64,000 bases of DNA from Streptomyces sp. TSRI0281 (GCF_001905125.1 NZ_LWLE01000033.1:369234-433233), one strand, 5' to 3'. Counted from the first letter of the stretch, positions 52,644 through 62,145 are shown. The notes: generated from the sequence alone by a model not told the origin. Translations and numbers: made by a program.

Positions 52644-54376
52644 GCATCCTCAACGAACCTCAGGGTGCCGCGGCAGCAGACGACTCGTATGAGGACGAGC
52701 TGCCGGTACGGCGCAAGCAGCCGGGAAACGTCGTCATCAAGTGGCTGACCACCACTGACCACAAGACGATCGGCACGCTCTACCTGGTCACGTCGTTCGT
52801 GTTCTTCTGCATCGGCGGACTGATGGCGCTCTTCATGCGCGCCGAGCTGGCCCGTCCCGGCACGCAGATCATGTCGAACGAGCAGTTCAACCAGGCGTTC
52901 ACGATGCACGGCACGATCATGCTGCTGATGTTCGCGACGCCGCTGTTCGCCGGATTCGCGAACTGGATCATGCCGCTCCAGATCGGTGCGCCCGATGTGG
53001 CGTTCCCGCGGCTGAACATGTTCGCGTACTGGCTGTACCTCTTCGGCTCGATCATCGCGGTGGCCGGCTTCCTCACCCCGCAGGGTGCCGCCGACTTCGG
53101 CTGGTTCGCCTACTCCCCGCTGTCGGACGCGGTCCGCTCGCCGGGCATCGGCGCCGATATGTGGATCATGGGTCTGGCGTTCTCCGGATTCGGCACGATC
53201 CTCGGTTCGGTCAACTTCATCACCACGATCATCTGCATGCGCGCACCCGGCATGACGATGTTCCGCATGCCGATCTTCGTCTGGAACGTCCTGCTGACCG
53301 GTGTTCTGGTCCTGCTGGCCTTCCCGGTCCTCGCCGCCGCGCTCTTCGCGCTGGAGGCGGACCGTAAATTCGGTGCGCATATCTTCGACGCGGCCAATGG
53401 CGGCGCATTGCTCTGGCAACACCTCTTCTGGTTCTTCGGCCATCCAGAGGTGTACATCATCGCCCTGCCATTCTTCGGAATCATTTCCGAAGTGATCCCG
53501 GTGTTCAGTCGCAAGCCGATGTTCGGTTACATCGGCCTGATCTCCGCGACGATCGCCATCGCGGGTCTCTCGGTGACCGTGTGGGCCCACCACATGTACG
53601 TCACCGGCGGCGTGCTGCTGCCGTTCTTCTCCTTCATGACCTTCCTGATCGCGGTACCGACCGGTGTGAAGTTCTTCAACTGGATCGGCACGATGTGGAA
53701 GGGGTCGTTGTCCTTCGAGACACCGATGCTCTGGGCCGTCGGCTTCCTGATCACCTTCACCTTCGGTGGTCTGACCGGCGTCATCCTGGCCTCGCCCCCG
53801 ATGGACTTCCACGTCTCCGACTCGTACTTCGTCGTCGCGCACTTCCACTACGTCATCTTCGGCACCGTGGTCTTCGCGATGTTCTCCGGATTCCACTTCT
53901 GGTGGCCGAAGTTCACGGGCAAGATGCTGGACGAGCGGCTCGGCAAGATCACGTTCTGGACGCTGTTCGTGGGCTTCCACGGCACGTTCCTGGTGCAGCA
54001 CTGGCTCGGTGCCGAGGGAATGCCGCGTCGATACGCGGACTATCTCGCCGCTGACGGCTTCACCGCGCTGAACACGATCTCGACGATCTCCTCGTTCCTG
54101 CTCGGCCTGTCGATGCTGCCGTTCTTCTACAACGTCTGGAAGACGGCCAAGTACGGCAAGAAGGTCGAGGTCGACGACCCGTGGGGTTACGGCCGTTCGC
54201 TGGAGTGGGCCACGTCCTGCCCGCCCCCGCGGCACAACTTCCTCACGCTGCCTCGGATCCGTTCGGAATCCCCGGCGTTCGACCTGCACCACCCGGAGAT
54301 CGCGGCGCTCGAACAACTGGAGCACCACTCCGAGGCCGACAAGGCCCTCGCCGGTGGCAAGGAGGCAGGCAAGTGA
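52640..54376 (+). CDS. ctaD: Cytochrome c oxidase subunit I
   Basis: This encodes 578 residues from GTG 52640, overlapping the ctaC stop. Twelve TM helices. Heme a ligand His90 (FTMHGTIMLLMF), the Cu-B/heme a3 region WFFGHPEVYIIALP with the His-Tyr crosslink pair, HHMYVTG, and the His pair HFHYVIFG are present. It catalyses proton-pumping oxygen reduction in the membrane. The gene starts the cta operon with ctaC and overlaps ctaF. Confidence 0.98.
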   Translation: MSILNEPQGAAAADDSYEDELPVRRKQPGNVVIKWLTTTDHKTIGTLYLVTSFVFFCIGGLMALFMRAELARPGTQIMSNEQFNQAFTMHGTIMLLMFATPLFAGFANWIMPLQIGAPDVAFPRLNMFAYWLYLFGSIIAVAGFLTPQGAADFGWFAYSPLSDAVRSPGIGADMWIMGLAFSGFGTILGSVNFITTIICMRAPGMTMFRMPIFVWNVLLTGVLVLLAFPVLAAALFALEADRKFGAHIFDAANGGALLWQHLFWFFGHPEVYIIALPFFGIISEVIPVFSRKPMFGYIGLISATIAIAGLSVTVWAHHMYVTGGVLLPFFSFMTFLIAVPTGVKFFNWIGTMWKGSLSFETPMLWAVGFLITFTFGGLTGVILASPPMDFHVSDSYFVVAHFHYVIFGTVVFAMFSGFHFWWPKFTGKMLDERLGKITFWTLFVGFHGTFLVQHWLGAEGMPRRYADYLAADGFTALNTISTISSFLLGLSMLPFFYNVWKTAKYGKKVEVDDPWGYGRSLEWATSCPPPRHNFLTLPRIRSESPAFDLHHPEIAALEQLEHHSEADKALAGGKEAGK

Positions 54377-54771
54377 AGGTCCAAGGCAAGATGTTCATCT
54401 GGCTGAGCGTCTTCATCCTCGCCATGGCCGTCACGTACGGCGTGTGGTCGAAGGAGCCGGTCGGCACCACCGCGCTCGTCCTGGCCTTCGGCCTGAGCAT
54501 CATGATCGGCTTCTATCTGGCCTTCACGGCCAACCGGGTCGACCAGATGGCCCAGGACAACAAGGAAGCCGATGTCGCGGACGAGGCCGGCGAGGTGGGG
54601 TTCTTCTCCCCGCACAGCTGGCAGCCGCTCTCCCTGGCAGTCGGCGGAGCCTTCGCCTTCATGGGCGTCATCTTCGGCTGGTGGCTGCTGTACTTCTCGG
54701 CCCCGATGCTGCTGATCGGCCTCTTCGGCTGGGTCTTCGAGTACTACCGCGGTGAGAACCGCACCCAGTGA
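54373..54771 (+). CDS. ctaF: Cytochrome c oxidase subunit IV (actinobacterial CtaF)
   Basis: This encodes 132 residues from GTG 54373, which overlaps the ctaD stop (GTGA). Four hydrophobic segments, including MFIWLSVFILAMAVTYGVWS and SLAVGGAFAFMGVIFGWWLL, with a conserved EVGFFSPHSWQPL motif. This is the small accessory subunit of actinobacterial aa3 oxidase. The operon ends at a hairpin 32 bases downstream. Confidence 0.92.
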   Translation: MKVQGKMFIWLSVFILAMAVTYGVWSKEPVGTTALVLAFGLSIMIGFYLAFTANRVDQMAQDNKEADVADEAGEVGFFSPHSWQPLSLAVGGAFAFMGVIFGWWLLYFSAPMLLIGLFGWVFEYYRGENRTQ

Positions 54772-54802
54772 CACCGCACCACCCGTGACACCGCAGCACC
54801 CA

Positions 54803-54845
54803 CGAAGGGCCCGGACCGCTCAGCGCGAGCAGTCCGGGCCCTTCG
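54803..54845 (+). terminator. Terminator of the ctaCDF operon
   Basis: Fourteen-base arms CGAAGGGCCCGGAC (54803-54816) and complement (54832-54845) enclose a 15-base loop. Confidence 0.85.
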
Positions 54846-54901
54846 CTCGTTTGCAGTCATTGAACGCGCTGGAACGAATGAATCTTCTTAGCGTGGGGTT
54901 C

Positions 54902-56155
54902 ATGAACCACACGCCGCGCATCCGCACCGTAGTGAGCTGCACTCTGCTGGTCGTGACCTTCGTCGCAGGTGCGGCTGCCTGTGGCGAACCCGATGGCCAT
55001 CCGCTCTCCGCGAAGCCGTACGACGCCGGGGACCAGGTCAGCTTCAACGGTCCCTCCGAAGGCGGGAAGACCGACCCCGACAAGCCCCTCGAAGTCACCG
55101 TCAAGGACGACGACGTCCGCATCACGGACGTGTCGGCGGTGGACACCGGCGGCCGCCATCTCGCGGGCGAGCTCGCCGCCGACGGCAAGCGGTGGCACTC
55201 CACCGCCCCGCTCGCGGCCGGCACCGGCTACACCGTCAGGGTTTCCACCGAGGACGACGACGGCGCTCCGGGGAGCCGTACGCTCACCTTCGAGACCACC
55301 TCGCCCAAGAAGCTGCTGAAGGTCTCCTTCGGCCCTCAGGCGGGCACCTACGGCGTCGGACAGCCCATCACGGCGGAACTGAGCGCTCCGGTCACCGACA
55401 AGGCCTCCAGGGCCACCGTGGAGCGCGCCCTGAAGGTCCGCTCCACGCCCGCGGTGACCGGCTCCTGGTACTGGGTGGACGACAAGACCCTGCACTACCG
55501 TCCGCAGGACTACTGGCCCGCCAAAGCCACCATCGAGGTACGCAGCAACCTCACGGGCATCAAGGTGACCAACGCCCTCTACGGGGCCGCCGCCAAGCCG
55601 CTGAAGCTCACCACCGGGGATCGTATCGAGGCCGTCACCGACGCCTCGGACCACTCGATGACGGTGCTGCGCAACGGAGAAGTGATCAACACCATTCCGG
55701 TCACCACCGGCAAGCCCGGCTTCTCCACCCGCAACGGCGTCAAGGTGGTGCTCGGCAAGGAGTACTACGTACGCATGCGCGGGGAGAGCATCGGCATCTC
55801 GGCCGGTTCCTCGGACTCGTACGACCTGCCGGTCTACTACGCGACGCGGGTCACCTGGAGCGGCGAGTACGTCCACGCGGCCCCCTGGTCGACCGGCTCG
55901 CAGGGCAGCGCGAACGTCAGCCACGGCTGCACGGGCATGAGTACCGGCGACGCCGAGTGGTTCTTCGACACCGTGCGCGAGGGCGACATCGTCAAGGTCG
56001 TCGGCAGTGAGGGCGAGACGATGACGCCGTTCGACAACGGGTTCGGCGACTGGAACCTGTCCTGGGAGAAATGGCAGAAGGGCAGCGCCCTGCAGAACGG
56101 CACGCCGGACAGCGGAAACACCGTCCAGGCCGCGCGCCTGCGCCCCCAGGTCTGA
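54902..56155 (+). CDS. L,D-transpeptidase lipoprotein (YkuD with Ig-like domain)
   Basis: This encodes 417 residues from ATG 54902. A signal peptide with lipobox (VAGAAAC) indicates an outer-leaflet anchor. Two Ig-like regions, including KLLKVSFGPQAGTYGVGQPI and VRSTPAVTGSWYWVDDKTLH, precede the YkuD domain. The catalytic Cys is in NVSHGCTGMSTGDAEWF, with the His in GEYVHAAPWS. Such enzymes make 3-3 cross-links in peptidoglycan. It lies between the ctaCDF and ctaE-qcr groups. Alternative start: ATG 54878-54880. Confidence 0.93.
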   Translation: MNHTPRIRTVVSCTLLVVTFVAGAAACGEPDGHPLSAKPYDAGDQVSFNGPSEGGKTDPDKPLEVTVKDDDVRITDVSAVDTGGRHLAGELAADGKRWHSTAPLAAGTGYTVRVSTEDDDGAPGSRTLTFETTSPKKLLKVSFGPQAGTYGVGQPITAELSAPVTDKASRATVERALKVRSTPAVTGSWYWVDDKTLHYRPQDYWPAKATIEVRSNLTGIKVTNALYGAAAKPLKLTTGDRIEAVTDASDHSMTVLRNGEVINTIPVTTGKPGFSTRNGVKVVLGKEYYVRMRGESIGISAGSSDSYDLPVYYATRVTWSGEYVHAAPWSTGSQGSANVSHGCTGMSTGDAEWFFDTVREGDIVKVVGSEGETMTPFDNGFGDWNLSWEKWQKGSALQNGTPDSGNTVQAARLRPQV

Positions 56156-56212
56156 CCCGGCCAGGGAGTGCGCCGCCCCTCGGCAGGACCGTCACAGGCC
56201 CTGTGGGGGCCC

Positions 56213-56614
56213 TCAGGCCCCCACGGAGAGCCTGCTGCGCAGCAGGGCGGCCAGTGCGTCCGCGAAATCGACCGGATCGACCGGAAGGGTCACCGCGGCG
56301 TCCGCGCGGCTCCAGGTGGCCAGCCAGGCGTCCTGAGGGCGGCCGATCAGCACCAGCGCCGGCGGGCACCGGAAGATCTCGTCCTTGATCTGCCGGCAGA
56401 CGCCCATGCCGCCCGCGGGGGCCGTCTCGCCGTCCAGCACGCAGACGTCGATGCCACCGTGGTCCAGTGCGGCCAGGACGGCGGGCAGGGTGGCGCACTC
56501 CAGGAACTCCACCGGTGGCACGTCCGCCGCAGGCCTGCGACCGGCTGCCAGCCTCACCTGCTCGCGGATGTTGGCGTCGTCGCTGTAGACCAGGACCGTG
56601 GCGGTCGGCTGCAT
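56213..56614 (-). CDS. Degenerate response-regulator receiver protein
   Basis: This encodes 133 residues from ATG at 56612-56614; GGAGGAAC lies just upstream. The fold is CheY-like: VLVYSDDANIREQVRLAA with the acidic pair, and the candidate phosphoacceptor Asp in IDVCVLDGETAPAGGMGVCR. The conserved Lys before Pro at the end of strand five is replaced by Leu (AAVTLPVDP) and the Thr/Ser position reads VLIGRP. Phosphotransfer is therefore doubtful. No output domain. It is divergent from ctaE across a palindrome. Confidence 0.82.
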   Translation of the reverse strand: MQPTATVLVYSDDANIREQVRLAAGRRPAADVPPVEFLECATLPAVLAALDHGGIDVCVLDGETAPAGGMGVCRQIKDEIFRCPPALVLIGRPQDAWLATWSRADAAVTLPVDPVDFADALAALLRSRLSVGA

Positions 56615-56790
56615 TGTTCCTCCGTGACATCTGTGTCTTCGGGGCTCTCGGGGCATGAACCGATGCGCGGATCGTACTCCGACGGACAGCCTGTCAGCAC
56701 CGGTAATGACACCGATTCGCTGGGCCGTTCGAGGAGGACACACGCTGCTGACACACCGAACGGCACCCCCCGGAGTGAGGGCGGGATAAG

Positions 56791-56811
56791 CGACCGACAT
56801 AATGTCGGTCG
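56791..56811 (+). promoter_or_regulatory. Palindrome/hairpin containing the ctaE start codon
   Basis: CGACCGACA-TAA-TGTCGGTCG is a perfect nine-base-pair inverted repeat. The ATG of ctaE (56802-56804) is in its loop and right arm. It may act as an operator between the divergent genes or as an mRNA structure over the start. Confidence 0.7.
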
Positions 56812-57422
56812 TGGCGACAGCAACGACAGTAGAAACCGGGCACGCGCACCCGTCGGTCAATCGACCGAACCTCACCAGCGTCGGAACCATCATCTGGTTG
56901 AGTTCCGAGCTGATGTTCTTCGCGGCCCTCTTCGCGATGTACTTCACCCTGCGATCGGTGATGGGACCGGATCACTGGAAGGAGATGGCTCATCATCTGA
57001 ACTTCCCGTTCTCCGCGACGAACACCACGGTCCTGGTGCTTTCCTCTCTCACCTGCCAGCTCGGCGTTTTCGCCGCGGAGCGGGGCGATGTGAAGAAGCT
57101 CCGCACCTGGTTCATCATCACCTTCGTGATGGGTGCGATCTTCATCGGCGGCCAGGTCCTGGAGTACACCGAGCTGGTCAAGGACGCGGGGCTCTCCCTG
57201 TCGTCCGACCCGTACGGCTCGGTGTTCTACCTGACCACCGGCTTCCACGGTCTGCATGTGACAGGCGGTCTCATCGCCTTCCTGCTGGTTCTCGGCAGAA
57301 CATACGCGGCCAAGAGGTTCACCCACGAACAGGCAACCGCCGCCATCGTCGTGTCCTACTACTGGCACTTCGTCGATGTCGTGTGGATCGGCCTCTTCGC
57401 CACGATCTACATGATCAAGTAA
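56802..57422 (+). CDS. ctaE: Cytochrome c oxidase subunit III
   Basis: This encodes 206 residues. Five TM helices; VGTIIWLSSELMFFAALFAM has the conserved Glu of subunit III, and GFHGLHVTGGLIAFLLVL and YYWHFVDVVWIGLFATIY are diagnostic. It starts the ctaE-qcrC-qcrA-qcrB operon. ATG 56802 gives the expected MSVVATATTVETGHAHPS; a GTG at 56811 is an alternative that would leave the start codon outside the palindrome centre. Confidence 0.96.
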   Translation: MSVVATATTVETGHAHPSVNRPNLTSVGTIIWLSSELMFFAALFAMYFTLRSVMGPDHWKEMAHHLNFPFSATNTTVLVLSSLTCQLGVFAAERGDVKKLRTWFIITFVMGAIFIGGQVLEYTELVKDAGLSLSSDPYGSVFYLTTGFHGLHVTGGLIAFLLVLGRTYAAKRFTHEQATAAIVVSYYWHFVDVVWIGLFATIYMIK

Positions 57423-57477
57423 CCGGGCTCGCACCCACCCACCATCGACGCAGAAGATCCTGACACCGGGGTAATCC

Positions 57478-58287
57478 GTGAAAAAGCTCTCCGCACGACG
57501 ACGCCATCCACTGGCGGCGATCGTCGTACTACTCCTCGCGCTGGCGGCTACCGGGGGGCTGTACGCCGCGTTTGCGCCTGCGGGCAAGGCGCAGGCCGAC
57601 GAAACCGCCCAGTCCCTCGCCATCGAGGAGGGCAAGAAGCTCTACTCCGTCGGCTGCGCCAGCTGCCACGGAGCCGGCGGTCAGGGCACCACCGACGGGC
57701 CGCAGCTTGTCGGCGTGGGCTCCGCCGCCGTTGACTTCCAGGTCGGTACGGGCCGTATGCCGGCACAGCAGCCGGGCGCCCAGGTACCGAAGAAGAAGGT
57801 CATCTACACCCAGGCCGAGATCGACCAGCTGGCGGCGTACGTAGCGTCGCTCGGCGCCGGTCCGATCACGCCGACCGAGAACCAGGTCAATCCGGCCGGC
57901 GCAGACGTCGCCAAGGGCGGCGACCTGTTCCGTACCAACTGTGCCCAGTGCCACAACTTCACCGGTCAGGGCGGCGCGCTGACACACGGCAAGTACGCCC
58001 CGACCCTTGACGGCGTGAGCCCGAAGCACATCTACGAGGCCATGCAGACCGGCCCGCAGAGCATGCCCTCCTACCCCGACACGACGATGCCGGAGCAGGA
58101 GAAGAAGAACATCATCGCGTACATCAAGACCGTGAACGGTGACAAGGCCGAGAACCCCGGAGGGCTTTCCCTCGGTGGCCTCGGACCGGTCAGCGAAGGT
58201 CTGTTCGCGTGGATCTTCGGGCTGGGCGCACTGATCGCAGTTGCCGTTTGGGTCGCGGCCCACACCGCTAAGGCCAAGAAGTCATGA
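57478..58287 (+). CDS. qcrC: Diheme cytochrome c subunit of the bcc complex
   Basis: This encodes 269 residues from GTG 57478. A signal/anchor segment is followed by two heme c motifs: C60-C63-H64 (CASCH) and C155-C158-H159 (CAQCH). A C-terminal TM helix (LFAWIFGLGALIAVAVWVAA) anchors it. It passes electrons from the Rieske protein to CtaC directly, replacing a soluble cytochrome c. The TGA overlaps the qcrA ATG. Confidence 0.97.
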   Translation: MKKLSARRRHPLAAIVVLLLALAATGGLYAAFAPAGKAQADETAQSLAIEEGKKLYSVGCASCHGAGGQGTTDGPQLVGVGSAAVDFQVGTGRMPAQQPGAQVPKKKVIYTQAEIDQLAAYVASLGAGPITPTENQVNPAGADVAKGGDLFRTNCAQCHNFTGQGGALTHGKYAPTLDGVSPKHIYEAMQTGPQSMPSYPDTTMPEQEKKNIIAYIKTVNGDKAENPGGLSLGGLGPVSEGLFAWIFGLGALIAVAVWVAAHTAKAKKS

Positions 58288-59336
58288 GTAGCCAAGAGAT
58301 TCCAGAAGAGACCCTGCCCGCAGAGCAGGAGACCGCGCACGGCGCGGTAGAGGGTACGGACGACCCGTTCGCCGACCCGGGGCTGCCGGCCCACAAGCCG
58401 CGCATCCAGGACATCGACGAACGTGCCGCGAAGCGCTCCGAGCGAGCCGTCGCGTTCATGTTCACGCTGTCGATGCTGGCGACGGTGGCGTTCATCGCCT
58501 CCTACGTCATCTTCCCGGTGGACCGGATCGTCTACATCTGGCCCTTCGGCCATGTGAGCGCGCTGAACTTCTCCCTGGGTGTGACCCTGGGCGTGGCGCT
58601 CTTCTTCATCGGCGCGGGCGCCGTCCACTGGGCGCGCACCCTGATGTCCGACGTGGAGGTCGCCGACGAGCGGCACGCCATCGAGGCGACCCCCGAGGTC
58701 AAGGCGAAGGTGCTCGCCGACTTCAAGGCCGGTGCCGAGGAGTCCGCCTTCGGGCGGCGCAAGCTGATCCGTAACACCATGTTCGGCGCGCTGGCCCTGG
58801 TGCCGCTCTCCGGCGTGGTGCTGCTGCGCGACCTCGGTCCGCTGCCGGAGAAGAAGCTCCGCCACACCCTGTGGGCCAAGGGCAAGCAGCTCATCAACAT
58901 GAACACGATGGAGCCGCTGCGTCCCGAGGACATCGTCGTCGGTTCGCTGACCTTCGCCATGCCCGAGGGCCTGAAGGAGGACGCGCACGACTTCCAGACA
59001 CAGATGGGCAAGGCGGCCCTGATGATCATCCGCATCGAGCCGGACGACATCAAGGACAAGCGTGAGCGCGACTGGGCCCACGAGGGCATCGTGGCCTTCT
59101 CGAAGATCTGTACCCACGTCGGCTGCCCGATCAGCCTGTACGAGCAGCAGACGCACCACGTGCTCTGCCCGTGCCACCAGTCCACTTTCGACCTCTCCGA
59201 CGGCGCTCGCGTCATCTTCGGTCCGGCCGGTCACCCCCTTCCGCAGCTGCGGATCGGTGTGAACAGTGAGGGCAACCTCGAGGCGCTCGGCGACTTCGAT
59301 GAGCCCGTCGGTGCTGCCTTCTGGGAGCGCGGATGA
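58284..59336 (+). CDS. qcrA: Rieske iron-sulfur subunit of the bcc complex
   Basis: This encodes 350 residues. Three TM helices (about 55-77, 94-116 and 167-181) are typical of actinobacterial QcrA. The [2Fe-2S] ligands are Cys276 and His278 (CTHVGC) plus Cys295 and His298 (CPCH); Cys281 and Cys297 form the disulfide. It oxidises menaquinol together with QcrB. ATGA overlaps on both sides with qcrC and qcrB. Confidence 0.97.
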   Translation: MSSQEIPEETLPAEQETAHGAVEGTDDPFADPGLPAHKPRIQDIDERAAKRSERAVAFMFTLSMLATVAFIASYVIFPVDRIVYIWPFGHVSALNFSLGVTLGVALFFIGAGAVHWARTLMSDVEVADERHAIEATPEVKAKVLADFKAGAEESAFGRRKLIRNTMFGALALVPLSGVVLLRDLGPLPEKKLRHTLWAKGKQLINMNTMEPLRPEDIVVGSLTFAMPEGLKEDAHDFQTQMGKAALMIIRIEPDDIKDKRERDWAHEGIVAFSKICTHVGCPISLYEQQTHHVLCPCHQSTFDLSDGARVIFGPAGHPLPQLRIGVNSEGNLEALGDFDEPVGAAFWERG

Positions 59337-60958
59337 GTACTTCGACAGACACACGGCGCAAGGCGCCCGCCGGCGAGCGGGTGGCCGACTGGGCGGACGG
59401 CCGGCTGGGCATCTACGGCCTGGCCAAGGCCAACATGCGCAAGATCTTCCCGGACCACTGGTCCTTCATGCTGGGCGAGGTCGCGCTCTACAGCTTCATC
59501 ATCATCATCCTCACGGGTGTGTATCTGACGCTGTTCTTCCACCCGAGCATGAACGAGGTCGTGTACCACGGCTCGTACGAGCCGATGCAGGGCATCCGGA
59601 TGTCCGAGGCGTACGCCTCGACACTGGACATCAGCTTCGACGTCCGCGGTGGTCTGCTCATGCGGCAGATCCACCACTGGGCCGCGCTGATCTTCCTCGC
59701 CGCCATGTTCGTGCACATGATGCGCGTGTTCTTCACGGGTGCGTTCCGCAAGCCGCGTGAGATCAACTGGCTGTTCGGCTTCCTGCTGTTCGTGCTGGGC
59801 ATGTTCACCGGCTTCACCGGCTACTCCCTCCCGGACGACCTGCTCTCCGGTACGGGTGTCCGCTTCACCCAGGGCGCGATCCTGTCCGTGCCGATCGTGG
59901 GCACGTACATCTCGATGTTCCTGTTCGGCGGAGAGTTCCCCGGCGGCGACTTCGTCGCCCGGTTCTACTCGGTCCACATCCTGCTGCTGCCGGGCATCAT
60001 GCTCGGTCTGCTGGTAGGCCACCTGATCCTGGTCTTCTACCACAAGCACACGCAGTTCGCGGGTCCCGGCCGGACCAACAAGAACGTCGTCGGCATGCCC
60101 CTGCTGCCGGTGTACATGGCGAAGGCCGGAGGGTTCTTCTTCCTGGTCTTCGGCATCATCGCCCTCATCGCGGGCATCGCCTCGATCAACCCGATCTGGG
60201 CCATCGGCCCGTACCGGATCGATCAGGTCTCCACCGGCGCCCAGCCCGACTGGTACATGGGCTTCGCCGAGGGTCTGGTCCGAGTGATGCCTGGCTGGGA
60301 GATCAACCTCTGGGGTCACACGCTGGTCCTGGGCGTGTTCATCCCGCTGGTGCTCTTCGGTGTCGTCCTCACCGCGATCGCGGTCTGGCCGTTCATCGAG
60401 TCCTGGGTCACCGGCGACAAGCGCGAGCACCACATCCTGGACCGCCCGCGCAACGCCCCGACCCGTACGGGCTTCGGTGTCGCCTGGATCACGGCGTACT
60501 TCATCGGTCTGGTCGGCGGTGGAAACGACCTGTGGGCCACGCACTTCCACCTGTCGCTGAACGCCATCTCGTGGTTCGTCCGGATCTTCTTCTTCGCCGG
60601 ACCGGTCATCGCGTTCATCATCACCAAGCGGATCTGCCTCGGCCTCCAGCGCCGGGACCGGGAGAAGGTGCTGCACGGGCGCGAGTCCGGCATCATCAAG
60701 CGCCTGCCGCACGGTGAGTTCGTCGAGATCCACGAGCCGCTCAGCCCGGGCCAGCTGCACACGCTCACCGCGCACGAGCAGTACCAGCCGGCCGAGATCG
60801 GCCCGCTGGTCGACGAGAACGGTGTCAAGCGCAAGGTCTCCGTCGTCGAGAAGCTGCGCGTCAAGCTCAGCAAGGGCTTCTACGGCGAGGAAAGCCAGAT
60901 CGCCAAGCCCACCGCCGAGGAGTACAAGGAGATCACCAGCGGCCACGGTCACCACTGA
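59333..60958 (+). CDS. qcrB: Cytochrome b subunit of the bcc complex
   Basis: This encodes 541 residues. Cytochrome b core with heme-ligand His residues in RQIHHWAALIFLAAMFVHMM and HILLLPGIMLGLLVGHLILV. PDWYMGFAEGLVRVMPGWEI is the actinobacterial counterpart of the quinol-site PEWY region. The C-terminal 120 residues are a long cytoplasmic extension. It overlaps qcrA (ATGA). It is the usual target of bcc inhibitors in mycobacteria by homology. Operon ends at a hairpin. Confidence 0.97.
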   Translation: MSTSTDTRRKAPAGERVADWADGRLGIYGLAKANMRKIFPDHWSFMLGEVALYSFIIIILTGVYLTLFFHPSMNEVVYHGSYEPMQGIRMSEAYASTLDISFDVRGGLLMRQIHHWAALIFLAAMFVHMMRVFFTGAFRKPREINWLFGFLLFVLGMFTGFTGYSLPDDLLSGTGVRFTQGAILSVPIVGTYISMFLFGGEFPGGDFVARFYSVHILLLPGIMLGLLVGHLILVFYHKHTQFAGPGRTNKNVVGMPLLPVYMAKAGGFFFLVFGIIALIAGIASINPIWAIGPYRIDQVSTGAQPDWYMGFAEGLVRVMPGWEINLWGHTLVLGVFIPLVLFGVVLTAIAVWPFIESWVTGDKREHHILDRPRNAPTRTGFGVAWITAYFIGLVGGGNDLWATHFHLSLNAISWFVRIFFFAGPVIAFIITKRICLGLQRRDREKVLHGRESGIIKRLPHGEFVEIHEPLSPGQLHTLTAHEQYQPAEIGPLVDENGVKRKVSVVEKLRVKLSKGFYGEESQIAKPTAEEYKEITSGHGHH

Positions 60959-60984
60959 TCGCCTGAACTGATCGCCACAGCAGG

Positions 60985-61011
60985 AGCCCCGTCCATTCGA
61001 TGGACGGGGCT
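60985..61011 (+). terminator. Terminator of the ctaE-qcrCAB operon
   Basis: Eleven-base arms AGCCCCGTCCA (60985-60995) and complement (61001-61011) around TTCGA, ending in CTCTT. Confidence 0.85.
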
Positions 61012-61080
61012 CTTCGCGGTCTCCGGCGCTGGATAGGGTGGAGCCATTCCCTTACCGGCTGTGGACCCCAGGAGCGGACC

Positions 61081-62145
61081 ATGAACGTGGCGACCCCGAG
61101 CGGCGGCGGCAGCGTGGCGGACCGTTCCTGGCCCGGCGTGCTGAACCCCCTGCTGCGTGGTGAGGACCTCACCTCGGACGACACCGCGTGGGCCATGGAC
61201 CGCATCATGAGCGGCGAGGCGACCGACGCGCAGATCGCCGGCTTCGCGGTCGCGCTGCGGGCCAAGGGCGAGACCGTGGACGAGGTCACCGGGCTCGTCC
61301 GGGCGATGTACGAGCACGCCAGGACCATTCACGTACCGGGCCGCACGGTCGACATCGTCGGCACCGGCGGCGACCTCGCCAAGACGGTCAACATCTCCAC
61401 GATGTCCGCGATCGTCATCGCGGGGACCGGCGCCAAGGTCGTCAAGCACGGCAACCGCGCCGCCTCGTCGGCGAGCGGCTCCTCCGACGTACTGGAGAAG
61501 CTGGGCGTCAACCTCGACCTCACCCCGCAGCGGGTCGTCGAGGTGGCGGAGGAGGCGGGCATCACCTTCTGCTTCGCCGTGAAGTTCCACCCCGCCCTGC
61601 GGTACGCGGCCAAGGCCCGCAAGGAACTGGGCGCGCAGACCACCTTCAACATCCTGGGTCCGCTCACCAACCCGGCCCGGGTGCGCGCCCAGGCCGTCGG
61701 GGTCGCCGACGCCCGCATGGCGCCCATCGTCGCGGGCGTGCTCGCCGACCGGGGCAATTCCGCGCTGGTCTTCCGCGGCGACGACGGTCTCGACGAGCTG
61801 ACCACCACCGCCACCTCCCGGGTCTGGGTGGTCCGTGACGGCCAGGTGCGCGAGGAGGCGTTCGACCCGCGTCACGTCGGCCTGGAGCTGGTGCCCGTCG
61901 AGGCGTTGCGCGGCGCCGACGCCTCGTACAACGCCGATGTCGCCCGTCGGCTGCTGGACGGCGAGCGGGGGCCCGTGCGCGAGGCCGTGCTGCTCAACAC
62001 GGCCGCCGCGCTGGTCGCGCTGGACCCGGGCGCGGGCACGCTGAACGAGCAGATCGCGGCGAAGATCACCGAGGCCGCCGCTTCCATCGACTCGGGTGCG
62101 GCCAAGCGGGCGCTGGAGCGCTGGGTCGCGGCCAGCAACGCCTGA
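61081..62145 (+). CDS. trpD: Anthranilate phosphoribosyltransferase
   Basis: This encodes 354 residues. AGGAGC precedes ATG 61081. The PRPP site VDIVGTGGDLAKTVNIST and the KHGNRAASSASGSSDVLEKL motif are diagnostic. It converts anthranilate to phosphoribosylanthranilate in tryptophan synthesis. No other trp gene is adjacent. A 19-bp hairpin ends the gene. Confidence 0.96.
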   Translation: MNVATPSGGGSVADRSWPGVLNPLLRGEDLTSDDTAWAMDRIMSGEATDAQIAGFAVALRAKGETVDEVTGLVRAMYEHARTIHVPGRTVDIVGTGGDLAKTVNISTMSAIVIAGTGAKVVKHGNRAASSASGSSDVLEKLGVNLDLTPQRVVEVAEEAGITFCFAVKFHPALRYAAKARKELGAQTTFNILGPLTNPARVRAQAVGVADARMAPIVAGVLADRGNSALVFRGDDGLDELTTTATSRVWVVRDGQVREEAFDPRHVGLELVPVEALRGADASYNADVARRLLDGERGPVREAVLLNTAAALVALDPGAGTLNEQIAAKITEAAASIDSGAAKRALERWVAASNA

